64,000 bases of DNA from Pseudomonas sp. SID14000. GTDB lineage: Bacteria > Pseudomonadota > Gammaproteobacteria > Pseudomonadales > Pseudomonadaceae. Positions 48,354 through 56,581 of the stretch are shown here, piece by piece (within the stretch, counting starts at the first letter, position 1; each line of letters begins with the position of its first letter). The notes beneath the pieces are model-generated. The model was not told where the DNA came from. It did no database searches and was given only the letters and a program-made list of their open reading frames with translations. A program made the translations under genes and the position numbers. The stretch spans positions 62,001-126,000 of the forward strand of contig NZ_NFZQ01000009.1 of assembly GCF_002165135.1 (NCBI RefSeq). The letters are read 5' to 3'.

Positions 48354-50018
48354 TCACGCCGGCTCCACTTCCCTGCGCCGTACCCCGGCAACCTTCACCT
48401 CTCCCTCCCCAGTCTCCGGCGCAAAGCTGTCACTACGCGCCATCCGCCACATCCGCGCATAAAACTCGCTTTCAATCGAGCTACTGAGCAATTCGCCCGG
48501 CTTGAGGAATGTGTGCAGATCCGAGAACAGCCCGATTTCGCTGGGGCTGATACGCCGCGCCAGGTGTTTTGGCTTGAGCTCCGAAGGGTGTTCCAGGCCC
48601 GCGGCAGCCAACATTTCGGCCAGCGCATGCAGTGTGTTGCGGTGGAAACTGGCCACCCGCTCGGCCTTGTCCGGCACCACCAGGGCGCGCTGGCGCAGCG
48701 GGTCTTGAGTGGCCACGCCGGTCGGGCATTTGTTGGTATGGCAGCTCTGCGACTGGATGCAGCCGATGGCGAACATGAAGCCGCGCGCGGAGTTGACCCA
48801 GTCCGCCCCGATGGCCAGCACGCTGGCGATGTCGAAGGCGCTGACGATCTTGCCCGCCGCGCCAATGCGGATACTGGCGCGCAGGTTCAGGCCGACCAGG
48901 GTGTTGTGCACGAACATCAGGCCTTCGCGCATCGGCACGCCCATGTTGTCGCTGAACTCGCGTGGCGCCGCACCGGTACCGCCTTCCTTGCCATCGACGA
49001 CGATGAAGTCCGGGGTGATACCAGTGGCCAGCATGGCCTTGGCAATGCCCATGAATTCCCAAGGGTGGCCCAGGCAGAATTTGAACCCCACCGGCTTGCC
49101 GCCCGACAGCTCGCGCAGGCTGGCAACGAAGTGCAGCAACTCGACGGGTGTGCGGAAGGCACTGTGCGCCGCCGGCGAGATGCAATCCTCACCCACGCGC
49201 ACGCCACGGGTTGCGGCAATTTCGGGGCTGACCTTGTGCCCCGGCAGGATGCCGCCGTGGCCCGGCTTGGCGCCCTGGCTGAGCTTGATCTCGATCATCT
49301 TCACCTGCGGCGAGCGCGCCTGCTCGGCAAAGCGCTGCGGGTCGAAGCGGCCGTCCTCGGTGCGGCAGCCGAAGTAGCCACTGCCAATTTCCCAGATCAG
49401 GTCACCGCCGTGTTCGCGGTGGTACGGGCTGATGCTGCCTTCGCCGGTGTCATGGGCAAAACGGCCCATGCGCGCACCGCGGTTGAGGGCAGCGATAGCG
49501 TTGGCACTGAGGGCGCCGAAGCTCATGGCCGAGATATTGAAGATCGACGCCGAATAGGGAAGGCGGCATTGCGGCCCGCCAATGGCGATGCGGAACGATG
49601 CCGGGTCTGGCGTGGCCACTGGCAGCATGGAATGGCTGATGAACTCGAAGCCGGGCTTGTAGGCATCGTTGAGGGTGCCGAAGGCCTTCTCGGCGCTTTC
49701 GTTCTTGGCCCGGGCGTAGACCAGCGAACGCTGCGAGCGGGAGAACGGCAGCTTGTCGTCGTCGCCTTCGATCAGGTACTGGCGGATTTCCGGGCGGATG
49801 GTTTCGATCAGGTAACGGATGTTGCCCAGGATCGGGTAGTTGCGGCGCACGGCGTGGTGGCTTTGGCGCAGGTCGTTCAGGCCGACCAGGCTGAGCAGCG
49901 CGGTGATCAGTGTCAACGGCCACAGCCAGGCATGCTGGGGTAGCAGCGGCAGGCTGGCGAAGGTGAATAGCAGGCAGAGGGCGAGGCAGGCGTAGCGGCT
50001 GGGTAGAGAGTGTTTCAT
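48354..50018 (-). CDS. FMN-binding glutamate-synthase-like protein, membrane-anchored
   Basis: 554 residues. Two N-terminal hydrophobic helices (about 10-25 and 32-48), then a glutamate-synthase FMN/TIM-barrel domain (ASIFNISAMSFGALSANAIAALN, IEIKLSQGAKPGHGGILPG, VDGKEGGTGAAP) and a Cys cluster like the 3Fe-4S site of GltB (GCIQSQSCHTNKCPTGVATQDP). The glutaminase domain and GltD partner are absent, so it is not a complete glutamate synthase; reaction unknown. ATG 50018 chosen to give a normal membrane start; a second ATG at 50048 is possible. Confidence 0.82.
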   Translation of the reverse strand: MKHSLPSRYACLALCLLFTFASLPLLPQHAWLWPLTLITALLSLVGLNDLRQSHHAVRRNYPILGNIRYLIETIRPEIRQYLIEGDDDKLPFSRSQRSLVYARAKNESAEKAFGTLNDAYKPGFEFISHSMLPVATPDPASFRIAIGGPQCRLPYSASIFNISAMSFGALSANAIAALNRGARMGRFAHDTGEGSISPYHREHGGDLIWEIGSGYFGCRTEDGRFDPQRFAEQARSPQVKMIEIKLSQGAKPGHGGILPGHKVSPEIAATRGVRVGEDCISPAAHSAFRTPVELLHFVASLRELSGGKPVGFKFCLGHPWEFMGIAKAMLATGITPDFIVVDGKEGGTGAAPREFSDNMGVPMREGLMFVHNTLVGLNLRASIRIGAAGKIVSAFDIASVLAIGADWVNSARGFMFAIGCIQSQSCHTNKCPTGVATQDPLRQRALVVPDKAERVASFHRNTLHALAEMLAAAGLEHPSELKPKHLARRISPSEIGLFSDLHTFLKPGELLSSSIESEFYARMWRMARSDSFAPETGEGEVKVAGVRRREVEPA

Positions 50019-50144
50019 GGGTCCATCGCAGGCAGGATGACCGGGCATAGGATAGGCAAAGGCGGGGAGGGGAAAACCTGGGTAATCGGTAAAAGACTGT
50101 TACCTGAATGTAGGGCTCTGTACATGGTTCAAGGCAGATGCGGT

Positions 50145-50230
50145 CCATGTGGGCTTTAGCCGCGAAGAATCCAACGCGGTGCATGGCACCGGCTGCGCCG
50201 GTGTTCGCGGCTAAAGCCGCTCCCACAGGG
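50145..50230. repeat. REP pair (family 1 variant) with an internal hairpin
   Basis: Arms CTTTAGCCGCGAAGA and TTCGCGGCTAAAGCC face each other; the spacer holds a perfect CACCGGC-TGC-GCCGGTG hairpin at 50187-50203. The first arm is shortened compared with other copies. Confidence 0.75.
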
Positions 50231-50307
50231 CCCTGCTAATTCAATGAGCTATGTGCAGTTCTATGAGAGCTCGGCTTGCCGGCTATGGGCCGCACAGCGG
50301 CTCCATT

Positions 50308-50514
50308 TCACCTGGGCCCAGTCCCTTGCTCGCGATCAATCGGCTTCTCCAGCCGGTCCTCGAAACTGTCCCAGTCCTCGCCAAACAGTTCCACCGGGTG
50401 CATGGTCCGACTCGCCCCATTGCCACAGGCTAATGACTTGGCCGGGCAATACAGGTCGCAGCCCCAGCAGATACGCTCCGGGTGGCTGGGGTTTGTGGGG
50501 AATTTCTTGGCCAT
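50308..50514 (-). CDS. DUF3079-family small protein
   Basis: 68 residues. The sequence HPERICWGCDLYCPAKSLACGNGASRTMHPVELFGEDW is the whole conserved core of DUF3079; four Cys in a CxxC-x3-C-x6-C arrangement could bind a metal. Function is unknown in the family. A weak GGGACGG lies before the ATG. It stands alone downstream of the orphan 197-residue gene on the same strand. Confidence 0.82.
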   Translation of the reverse strand: MAKKFPTNPSHPERICWGCDLYCPAKSLACGNGASRTMHPVELFGEDWDSFEDRLEKPIDREQGTGPR

Positions 50515-50636
50515 GGTTTCCGTCCCTCAAGGGCTGACTGATCTCAGGCTATGCTGCGTGCTGGCGTCAGGCTTGATTGAGATCAATCTTGGGGAGGAGT
50601 ACAGCCACTACAAGCAACTGACCCAACATTATCGGA

Positions 50637-51230
50637 TCAGTGTTGAGGTGGACGCGTTGCCAACTGGGCATAGCCATTCGGCAGATGATGGGCATCTACG
50701 AAGTGCCGGGTTTGCAGGTCTAGTACCAGGCTCATCAGGCTGGATACGGGCTCAGCCACGCCCCAGGTAGCAGCAACCTTGTCGTAACGGTTTACCGCTT
50801 GCGCCTTTTCTACCTGTTTGCCATTCAGATCTTGAGCCAGGTCCTTCCAGCGGGTGACCAGCTTCTTCATCTGCTCGGCTTGTTCCGGCTTCATGCATGG
50901 GAAACGGCGAAGCCGGTCAACCAGATACATCAGGCGCCGCTTCCTTACGGGGGCGAGCCTTGGCATGTTCAAGCGATTTTCCAGTGCTTCGCGCATATCC
51001 TCGTTTCTGTACCAGAAGAGGAGAGCGAAAGTCTCGGCAACGGCCTTGTCGAGCTTGTCCAGCGAGGTTTTTGTAGCTTGAACGACCAGGTGCTCAAGTG
51101 CCTGACGGGCATGTTGATCAGAGGGGGGCATGTCAGAGGACACAAGCGCCCAGAGTTTTTCTAGCGAGTAATCGAGCGAGGAGGTGTCGCAATGCCGGGC
51201 CCCATGCGCCGTATTCGAGGGCACAGTCAT
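50637..51230 (-). CDS. Hypothetical protein, orphan
   Basis: 197 residues, mostly helical and Lys/Arg rich (PVRKRRLMYLVDRLRRFPCMKPEQ, QMKKLVTRWKDLAQDLNGK). No signal peptide, membrane helix or domain recognised. GAGG sits only two bases before the ATG. Base composition is lower in G+C than in flanking genes by eye. Neighbours are tRNA-Thr upstream and the DUF3079 gene downstream, all on the minus strand. Could be strain-specific cargo beside the tRNA. Confidence 0.6.
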   Translation of the reverse strand: MTVPSNTAHGARHCDTSSLDYSLEKLWALVSSDMPPSDQHARQALEHLVVQATKTSLDKLDKAVAETFALLFWYRNEDMREALENRLNMPRLAPVRKRRLMYLVDRLRRFPCMKPEQAEQMKKLVTRWKDLAQDLNGKQVEKAQAVNRYDKVAATWGVAEPVSSLMSLVLDLQTRHFVDAHHLPNGYAQLATRPPQH

Positions 51231-51462
51231 CGCCTCGCTGGTATTACGCCTCAGCAGGAAAATCTAAAATTTACGATAAATCGTGGCGGGGTCGGGTGGG
51301 CGAGTCAAAGCGTTTATGTTGGAAGACGTGTCTGGTCTCAGCCTGCGCTCTTCTTTGGGATCGTTGGGGGCCGCTGCGCAGCCCATCGCAGGCAAGCCAG
51401 CTCCTACACCGACCGCATCGACCTCAAGGCCAAGGCTGATGTGGTTGGGCGACTCTGAAAAC
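51231..51462. other. Non-coding gap with a REP half unit
   Basis: Between the orphan gene and the tRNA-Thr terminator. Contains an AT-rich stretch at about 51260-51285 that could be the orphan gene's promoter, and a single REP family 2-like half unit at about 51366-51410. Confidence 0.5.
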
Positions 51463-51494
51463 AAAAAAGGCCCACCTTTCGGTGAGCCTTTTTT
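51463..51494 (-). terminator. Terminator downstream of tRNA-Thr
   Basis: Stem AAGGC-CACC / GGTG-GCCTT with mismatched centre and A/T runs on both sides, so it works in both directions; on the minus strand it ends the tRNA-Thr transcript. Confidence 0.88.
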
Positions 51495-51505
51495 GATACT
51501 TCGTA

Positions 51506-51581
<76 letters not shown>

Positions 51582-51679
51582 AATGGGGCGTCATTATAAC
51601 GATCGGTTGGCGCCTGTAAACCACTTCGTTGCGAATGTTCGCAAATGACCTAAGTCACCGACCTGAAAGAAGAATTTTC

Positions 51680-51928
51680 CTACCAGCCGCGATGGATGGT
51701 GGTGACGCTTGGCTCGGTTTTGCCCGGGTTGAAGAACAGCTTGTCGTTGTCGCAGCCGCGCTTGCGGCAGGGGCTTTCGGTGCGCAGGGGCAGGCCGTTG
51801 TCGCCGCCCAGCTGCATGCCAGGGTGGTTCCAGCCCAGGCTGCTGGTGGGGTGGGGAGCGGTGCCGCTGGCGCAGCCGGTCAGGGCCAGGGTGAGGGTCA
51901 GCAGGGCGAGGGGCTTGGTCTGGGTCAC
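51680..51928 (-). CDS. Small lipoprotein
   Basis: 82 residues. Starts with GTG at 51928; signal peptide VTQTKPLALLTLTLALTGC with lipobox LTGC, so a lipid-anchored envelope protein. The mature part has Cys-containing TESPCRKRGCDNDKLFFNPG and ends TTIHRGW. No function recognised. The start is chosen because it begins the signal peptide; the frame extends upstream without sense. Confidence 0.75.
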   Translation of the reverse strand: MTQTKPLALLTLTLALTGCASGTAPHPTSSLGWNHPGMQLGGDNGLPLRTESPCRKRGCDNDKLFFNPGKTEPSVTTIHRGW

Positions 51929-52088
51929 GATGGTCGGGTCCGTTAGTCCATGTCGGTTCTGGCGCAACGCCAGAAGGTCGCGGGGCTGGCGGGCAGCGCG
52001 CGACGTCACTTTTTAATGATTTGGGGGGCGGATGATACACCGTTGGGCGGGATCAGCGGTGGGGCTTTAGCTTTTTGTTGCCTGTACT

Positions 52089-52183
52089 GGCCTCTTCGCG
52101 GGTGAACCCGCTCCCACAGGGATATCACTGTTCTCAAGCCTTGTGTGATTCCCAGTGGGAGCGGGTTTACCCGCGAAAGGGCC
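52089..52183. repeat. REP pair (family 1, inverted)
   Basis: Opposed units CGCGGGTGAACCCGCTCCC and GGGAGCGGGTTTACCCGCG, upstream of the DUF3077 unit. Confidence 0.88.
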
Positions 52184-52287
52184 ATCAGCTGTACGAAAAT
52201 TCTGAACTAGGGGGCTAATGCCTTCAGGGTTTGGATGCTTCGGAACTATCCTACGCGCGCCGCCGAAGTATCGCTGTTGTCGGGGAA

Positions 52288-52460
52288 ATGGCTCACGGAT
52301 ACCGTTTTCGGGTCGCTCTGGCGACCGGGTGTGAGAACCCTGATCGAATAAGCGTTACCCATTTATGGTGGCCGTACGCGGGCAGACTTCGGTCTGGCCG
52401 GGCTTCCTTATTCGACCGGTTTCTCACCCCGCGTACGGCTGCCACCCAAATCCGTGAGAA
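52288..52460 (+). ncRNA. Candidate C4/P4-CI-type antisense RNA element
   Basis: A stretch before the DUF3077 gene full of pairing arms: CTCACGGAT (52292-52300) with ATCCGTGAG (52450-52458); GGTCGC-TCTG-GCGACC hairpin (52311-52326); TCGAATAAG (52344-52352) with CTTATTCGA (52407-52415); GGTGG-CCGTACGCGGG (52367-52382) with CCCGCGTACGG-ctg-CCACC (52428-52446); CAGAC-TTCG-GTCTG (52383-52396). The third pair crosses the fourth, so a pseudoknot or alternative folds arise, as in C4 antisense RNAs of P1/P7 and the P4 CI RNA. Family membership is inferred from the layout and from remembered translated motifs, not from a covariance search. Confidence 0.5.
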
Positions 52461-52500
52461 AGATTTCTGGCAGTCCCCTCCCCGAGTAAGGATTTATGCC

Positions 52501-52776
52501 ATGAAGAAAACCATCATCAAACCCATCACCACCGCAGGCGTGGAAACCTTCCTCGCAGCCGGCAACCCATCCCTCAATCTGCTACGCGTCGAGCCCGGTG
52601 TCCCAGTCGATGCTGCCTACGAACATGTCTCGATCCTGATGGGCTACATCAAGCACCTGGTGCGCGAGGGGGATATGGAGGATGACCATAAATTCCTGGG
52701 TGCCGCCGATTATCTGTGCGACATGGCCAAGGCGCTGATGAACGATATCGAGATTGCCAAGAACAAGGCGCATTGA
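52501..52776 (+). CDS. DUF3077-family small protein
   Basis: 91 residues. A Pseudomonas family of unknown function; conserved core LNLLRVEPGVPVDAAYEHVSILMGYIKHL and an end GAADYLCDMAKALMNDIE, all helical. ATG 52501 has TAAGGA ten bases upstream. The frame is also open upstream through the structured element, but that part encodes the RNA fold. Translation is probably controlled by the upstream structure, which ends 43 bases before the ATG. Confidence 0.82.
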   Translation: MKKTIIKPITTAGVETFLAAGNPSLNLLRVEPGVPVDAAYEHVSILMGYIKHLVREGDMEDDHKFLGAADYLCDMAKALMNDIEIAKNKAH

Positions 52777-53045
52777 AAGGCTCCCACAAGGCACCGCGCA
52801 AATCAGGCCATTCTGAGTAAGGCTTTAGACGCAGTCGCCAACCACAAGAAATGTTTATGCACAAGTGGCATCGGCGACTTGCGCGAAAGGCATGCCGGAG
52901 CGCTACACCGCCTGTCTTTGCGCAAACGCCTGTTTTTACTGGCCTTGACGGGCAAGCCGGAATAAGCCAAACGCTTGAAATAGCGCTTGGATCCAACAGG
53001 TAATCACAAGCTTGTTCACAGAGTTATCCACAGGTTGTGCTGCGG
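52777..53045. other. Non-coding gap
   Basis: 269 bases between DUF3077 and the methyltransferase stop codon. Contains a REP-like half unit at about 52779-52800 and a lone perfect DnaA-box consensus TTATCCACA at 53024-53032. No gene, no clear terminator. Confidence 0.5.
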
Positions 53046-54251
53046 CTAACGGTCGCGTTCGGCGAGGATAAGCAGGTTGCGCGGGGTGAGTGGGTAGTCG
53101 CAGAACAGGCCAAGGCGCACGTTGTAGCCTTGTTCTTCGAGGAACAGGGCGCGATCGAGTACCAACCACAGCTCCAGCGGCCGGCGGAACAGGTTGCGCA
53201 CACGCTCCAGGTTGCGGACCTCGGCCAGGCGCTGCCAGCCGGCGGCTTCCAGGGCTGCCCAGTCCGGGTTGCCAGTCAGCTGCAATTGCTTGAGTTCGGC
53301 CAGGTCGCGGCAGTATTGCTCGAAAGGCTTCTCCAGCCAGGCCACAGGTAGTGAAGGTGTCGGCAGGTACTCGTCAGTCTGGCGCTGCTGGCGTTGCAGC
53401 AGGTCGAAGCCCAGGCGCCGGGCCATCGAGGTGTCGCGCTGGCGACGCACGCGGGCGCCGGCGGTAACGGTTTCGCTCAAGGGTAGGCCCAGGTCGTCCA
53501 GTGACAGCCGCAGGCTGGAGGCTTGGGCGGCTGTGGATAACGCCTGGTATTGCTGCGCCGCTATGCGGTTGTAGCAGCAGGGCGCCACGGCCAGTTGCCG
53601 GCAACCTTGCTGGCTGGCCAGTTGCATCAGGCGTACATGCAGGTCGCCACAGGCATGCAGGGCGACCACGCTTTTGTCGCCAGCCAGGTGGCGGGCGCTG
53701 TCGTCGGCCATCACATCCTGGTGCACATGCTGCGCCGGCAAATGGTGGTGCGCGCTCAGGGCCTGGCCGGCGGCGACCAGCTCGGTGTCGTACTCCAGGC
53801 AGGTCAGCTGCTGGCCGGGTTGCAGCAGGCGGCGGCCCAGGTGGCCTTTGCCGGAGCACCAGTCCAGCCAGTGGCGGGGCTGTTCACGGAAGGCCAGGTG
53901 GCTGGCGAAGGCTTCGATCTGCTGCCATTTGCGGCCGGGGACGGCGACGTCGAGGCGGTGCGCGGCGGTAGGCAGATCGGTTTTCGGGAGGTTACCGAGG
54001 GCCGAAAGCTGTCGGGCTTGCTGGGCCAGTTGCGGGAACGGGGCGGGCAACGTGGCCGCGGTGGTGTCGGTTTCGGCGTCTGCCAGGGAGCATTGGCGCA
54101 GGTGGGCGGCAAGCTCGGGGTGGGCGGTTTCCCAGGCCAGGTGCAGGGTGGTGAAGGGGCGGGGTTTCCACAGCTGCTGGTGCTCGATCAGGAACTGGTC
54201 GAGGGCCTGGAAGCGGGTGCTCAGGTGGGGGCTGTGGAGGTGGTTGGGCAT
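53046..54251 (-). CDS. SAM-dependent methyltransferase, METTL25/RRNAD1-like (Methyltransf_32)
   Basis: 401 residues. The Rossmann methyltransferase core has motif I WLDWCSGKGHLGRRLL at about 148, an acidic motif II CLEYDTELV, VVALHACGDLHVRLM and the APCCYN motif, which is characteristic of this family. Relatives in eukaryotes methylate rRNA or proteins; the bacterial substrate is not known. The start at 54251 (MPNHLHSPHL) directly precedes a REP pair; no strong RBS. Confidence 0.82.
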   Translation of the reverse strand: MPNHLHSPHLSTRFQALDQFLIEHQQLWKPRPFTTLHLAWETAHPELAAHLRQCSLADAETDTTAATLPAPFPQLAQQARQLSALGNLPKTDLPTAAHRLDVAVPGRKWQQIEAFASHLAFREQPRHWLDWCSGKGHLGRRLLQPGQQLTCLEYDTELVAAGQALSAHHHLPAQHVHQDVMADDSARHLAGDKSVVALHACGDLHVRLMQLASQQGCRQLAVAPCCYNRIAAQQYQALSTAAQASSLRLSLDDLGLPLSETVTAGARVRRQRDTSMARRLGFDLLQRQQRQTDEYLPTPSLPVAWLEKPFEQYCRDLAELKQLQLTGNPDWAALEAAGWQRLAEVRNLERVRNLFRRPLELWLVLDRALFLEEQGYNVRLGLFCDYPLTPRNLLILAERDR

Positions 54252-54276
54252 GGGGAGGAAGTGTGTTGGGTTTTAG

Positions 54277-54370
54277 GGCCTCTTCGCGGGTGAACCCGCT
54301 CCCACAGGTATAGTGCACAGCTTGAAGGCCGTGGGGTCTCTGTGGGAGCGGGTTTACCCGCGAAGAAGGC
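54277..54370. repeat. REP pair (family 1, inverted)
   Basis: Opposed CGCGGGTGAACCCGCTCCC and GGGAGCGGGTTTACCCGCG units, between the ABC permease 3' end and the methyltransferase start. Confidence 0.88.
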
Positions 54371-54378
54371 TAGGTGGT

Positions 54379-55068
54379 CTAGCGGCCTTGGCACGCATCC
54401 ACGCGCAACCAGCGCTCCAGCAGCTTGAAGCCTTGCACCAGTACGAACGAGATCACCAGGTAGAACACCCCGGCGGCAAAGAAGATCTCTACCGGCAGGT
54501 AAGTGCGGGCGATGATGGTACGGGCCATGCCGGTCAGTTCCAGCAGGGTCACGGTACTGGCCAGGGCACTGGCCTTGAGCATCAGGATCACTTCGTTGCT
54601 GTACGCCGGCAGGCCGATGCGCGCGGCGCGTGGCAGCATGATGTAGAACAGTGTCTTGCCCCGCGACATGCCCAGCGCCCGCGCCGCCTCGATCTCGCCC
54701 TTGGGGATCGACTGCAGCGCGCCGCGCAGGATCTCGGCGATGTAGGCAGCAGTGTGCAGGGTCATGGTCAGCACGGTGCACCAGAACGGGTCGCGCAGGT
54801 ACGGCCACAGCGAACTCGAACGTACCGCGTCGAACTGCGCCAGGCCGTAGTAGACCAGGAACAGCTGCACCAGCAGCGGCGTGCCACGGAAGAAGAAGAT
54901 GTAGCTGAACGGTACCGCGCGCACGTACCAGTGGCGCGAGGAGCGGGCGATGCCCAGCGGGATGGCCAGGATCAACCCGGCAACTACCGCGATGGCCACC
55001 AGCTCCAGGGTCAGGGTCGCGCCCTGGGCCAGGCGTGGCAGCCATTTGATGATGACTTCCCAATTCAT
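54379..55068 (-). CDS. Polar amino acid ABC transporter permease (HisM/ArtM type)
   Basis: 229 residues with about five helices and the HisM/GlnP-type signature AARALGMSRGKTLFYIMLPRAARIGLPAYSN. The N-terminal motif GATLTLELVAIAVVAGLILAIPLGIAR and FFRGTPLLVQLFLVYYGL are typical. ATG 55068 overlaps the stop codon of the sister permease (ATGA); a longer frame runs inside it. Imports a basic amino acid such as arginine, ornithine, lysine or histidine, judged by subfamily only. Confidence 0.9.
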   Translation of the reverse strand: MNWEVIIKWLPRLAQGATLTLELVAIAVVAGLILAIPLGIARSSRHWYVRAVPFSYIFFFRGTPLLVQLFLVYYGLAQFDAVRSSSLWPYLRDPFWCTVLTMTLHTAAYIAEILRGALQSIPKGEIEAARALGMSRGKTLFYIMLPRAARIGLPAYSNEVILMLKASALASTVTLLELTGMARTIIARTYLPVEIFFAAGVFYLVISFVLVQGFKLLERWLRVDACQGR

Positions 55069-55760
55069 TGTTCGGCCCTCGCAAAGCCGCGAGCGGCGCG
55101 TTTTTCCATGAAGTGCATGCCGATCATGGCAATGATGGTCAGGCTCAGGTAGATGCAGGCCGCGACCATGTAGAAGGTGAACGGCTCTTTGGTCACCGTC
55201 ACGCCGATTTGTGCATGGCGCATGATTTCTTCCAGGCCGATCACCGACACCAGGGCGGTGTCTTTCATCAGGATCATGAACAGGTTGCCAAGGCCGGGCA
55301 GGGCAATGCGCCACATCTGCGGCAGGATGATCCGCGACAGGATGCGGCCCTTGGACAGGCCCAGCGCCAGGCCGGCCTCACGGTGGCCCTTGGGGATCGC
55401 CAGGATGGCGCCACGGAACACTTCGGTGGCATAGGCGCCGAAGCACAGGCCCAGGGCTATCACGCCCGCAGCGAAGGCGCTGAGCTCCAGGCCCGGCAGG
55501 TTCAGGGCTTCACCGAGGGTATTCATCAACCCGACGGTGCCGAAATAGATAAGCAGTACCCAGAGCAGTTCGGGCACGCCGCGAACCAGGGTCGAGTAGA
55601 AGCCGCCAAGCCATTGCAGCGGCTTGATCGAGGAAGTCTTGGCCAGGGCGCCGAGCAGGCCCAGCACCAGGCCCAGCAACAAGGCGCAAAGCGCCAGTTT
55701 TACGGTCATCAGGGTGCCGGCCATCATGGCCGGACCGAATCCGTGCAGGTCGATATTCAT
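55065..55760 (-). CDS. Polar amino acid ABC transporter permease (HisQ/ArtQ type)
   Basis: 231 residues, paralogue of the downstream permease: MAGTLMTVKLALCALLLGLVLGLLGA, VRGVPELLWVLLIYFG and EAGLALGLSKGRILSRIILPQMWRIALPGLGN. Forms the heterodimeric channel with the sister permease. 54 bases after the binding-protein gene, overlaps the next permease by four bases. Confidence 0.9.
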   Translation of the reverse strand: MNIDLHGFGPAMMAGTLMTVKLALCALLLGLVLGLLGALAKTSSIKPLQWLGGFYSTLVRGVPELLWVLLIYFGTVGLMNTLGEALNLPGLELSAFAAGVIALGLCFGAYATEVFRGAILAIPKGHREAGLALGLSKGRILSRIILPQMWRIALPGLGNLFMILMKDTALVSVIGLEEIMRHAQIGVTVTKEPFTFYMVAACIYLSLTIIAMIGMHFMEKRAARGFARAEQ

Positions 55761-55814
55761 GGGCAGGTCATTCTAGGGACTGGCGCGCCGCAAGGGCGCG
55801 CCGGTCGGGGCGGA

Positions 55815-56570
55815 TCATTCGATGCTGAACGGGAAGTACTTGTCGTTGATCTTCTTGTACGTGCCGTCGGCCTTGATTTCTGCCAGGGCCTTGTTCAGGT
55901 CGTCGCGCAGCTTGGTGTCACCCTTGCGCACGGCAATGCCGATCTTGTCGCTGTCCATCACCGGCTCGCCCTTGAACTCGAAGTTCGAGCCGTCTTTGCT
56001 CTTCAGCCACTCGTACTGCACGTACTTGTCGGCCAGGATGCCGTCGATACGGCCGGAAACCAGGTCGAGGTAGGCGTTTTCCTGGGTGTCGTACAGCTTG
56101 ATCTCTACGTCGTCACCGTAGTTGTCTTCCAGCCAGGTGCCAGCCAGGGTGGCGCGCTGGGTGCCGATCACCTTGCCCTTGAGCGAGGCCTTGTCGGTCT
56201 TGAAGTCGGCGTTTTTCGGCGCGATGAACTGCAGCTTGTTGGAGTAGTACGGCTCGGTGAAGTCCACCGCCTGCTTGCGCTCGTCGGTGATCGACAGCGA
56301 CGACACCAGGAAGTCGAACTTCTTGGCGTTCAGGGCCGGGATGATACCGTCCCAGTCGGAGGTGACGACCGAGCACTCGACTTTCATCTTGGCGCACAGG
56401 GCGTCGCCGATGTCTTTGTCGAAGCCGACCACGTTACCGCTGGCATCCTTGTTGTTGAACGGTGGGTAGGCGGCTTCGATACCCATGCGCAGTTTTTCTG
56501 CGGCCAGGGCGTTGGCCGACATTACCAGCGTGGCAGCAGCTGCCAGGAGGAACTTCTTGTAAGTGTGCAT
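55815..56570 (-). CDS. Basic amino acid ABC transporter substrate-binding protein (HisJ/ArgT/AotJ type)
   Basis: 251 residues. Signal peptide MHTYKKFLLAAAATLVMSAN with cleavage after ALA, then KLRMGIEAAYPPFNNKDASGNVVGFDKDIGDALCAKM, the SBP family 3 motif. Two Cys (CAKMKVEC) match the disulfide of HisJ/ArgT. GGAG lies six bases before the ATG; 11 bases separate it from the ATPase stop codon. Ligand likely a basic amino acid; exact specificity unknown. Confidence 0.92.
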   Translation of the reverse strand: MHTYKKFLLAAAATLVMSANALAAEKLRMGIEAAYPPFNNKDASGNVVGFDKDIGDALCAKMKVECSVVTSDWDGIIPALNAKKFDFLVSSLSITDERKQAVDFTEPYYSNKLQFIAPKNADFKTDKASLKGKVIGTQRATLAGTWLEDNYGDDVEIKLYDTQENAYLDLVSGRIDGILADKYVQYEWLKSKDGSNFEFKGEPVMDSDKIGIAVRKGDTKLRDDLNKALAEIKADGTYKKINDKYFPFSIE

Positions 56571-56581
56571 GTATTGCTCCG

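Noticed and set aside
52231..52500. Upstream extension of the DUF3077 reading frame
   Set aside because: The region is dominated by pairing arms; the ATG at 52501 has a good RBS and starts the conserved domain. The open frame is probably a by-product of the structured RNA.
53024..53032. Perfect DnaA-box consensus, with another in reverse at 53532-53540
   Set aside because: Only two boxes about 500 bases apart, one inside a coding region, with no AT-rich unwinding element or origin genes nearby; not evidence of an origin.
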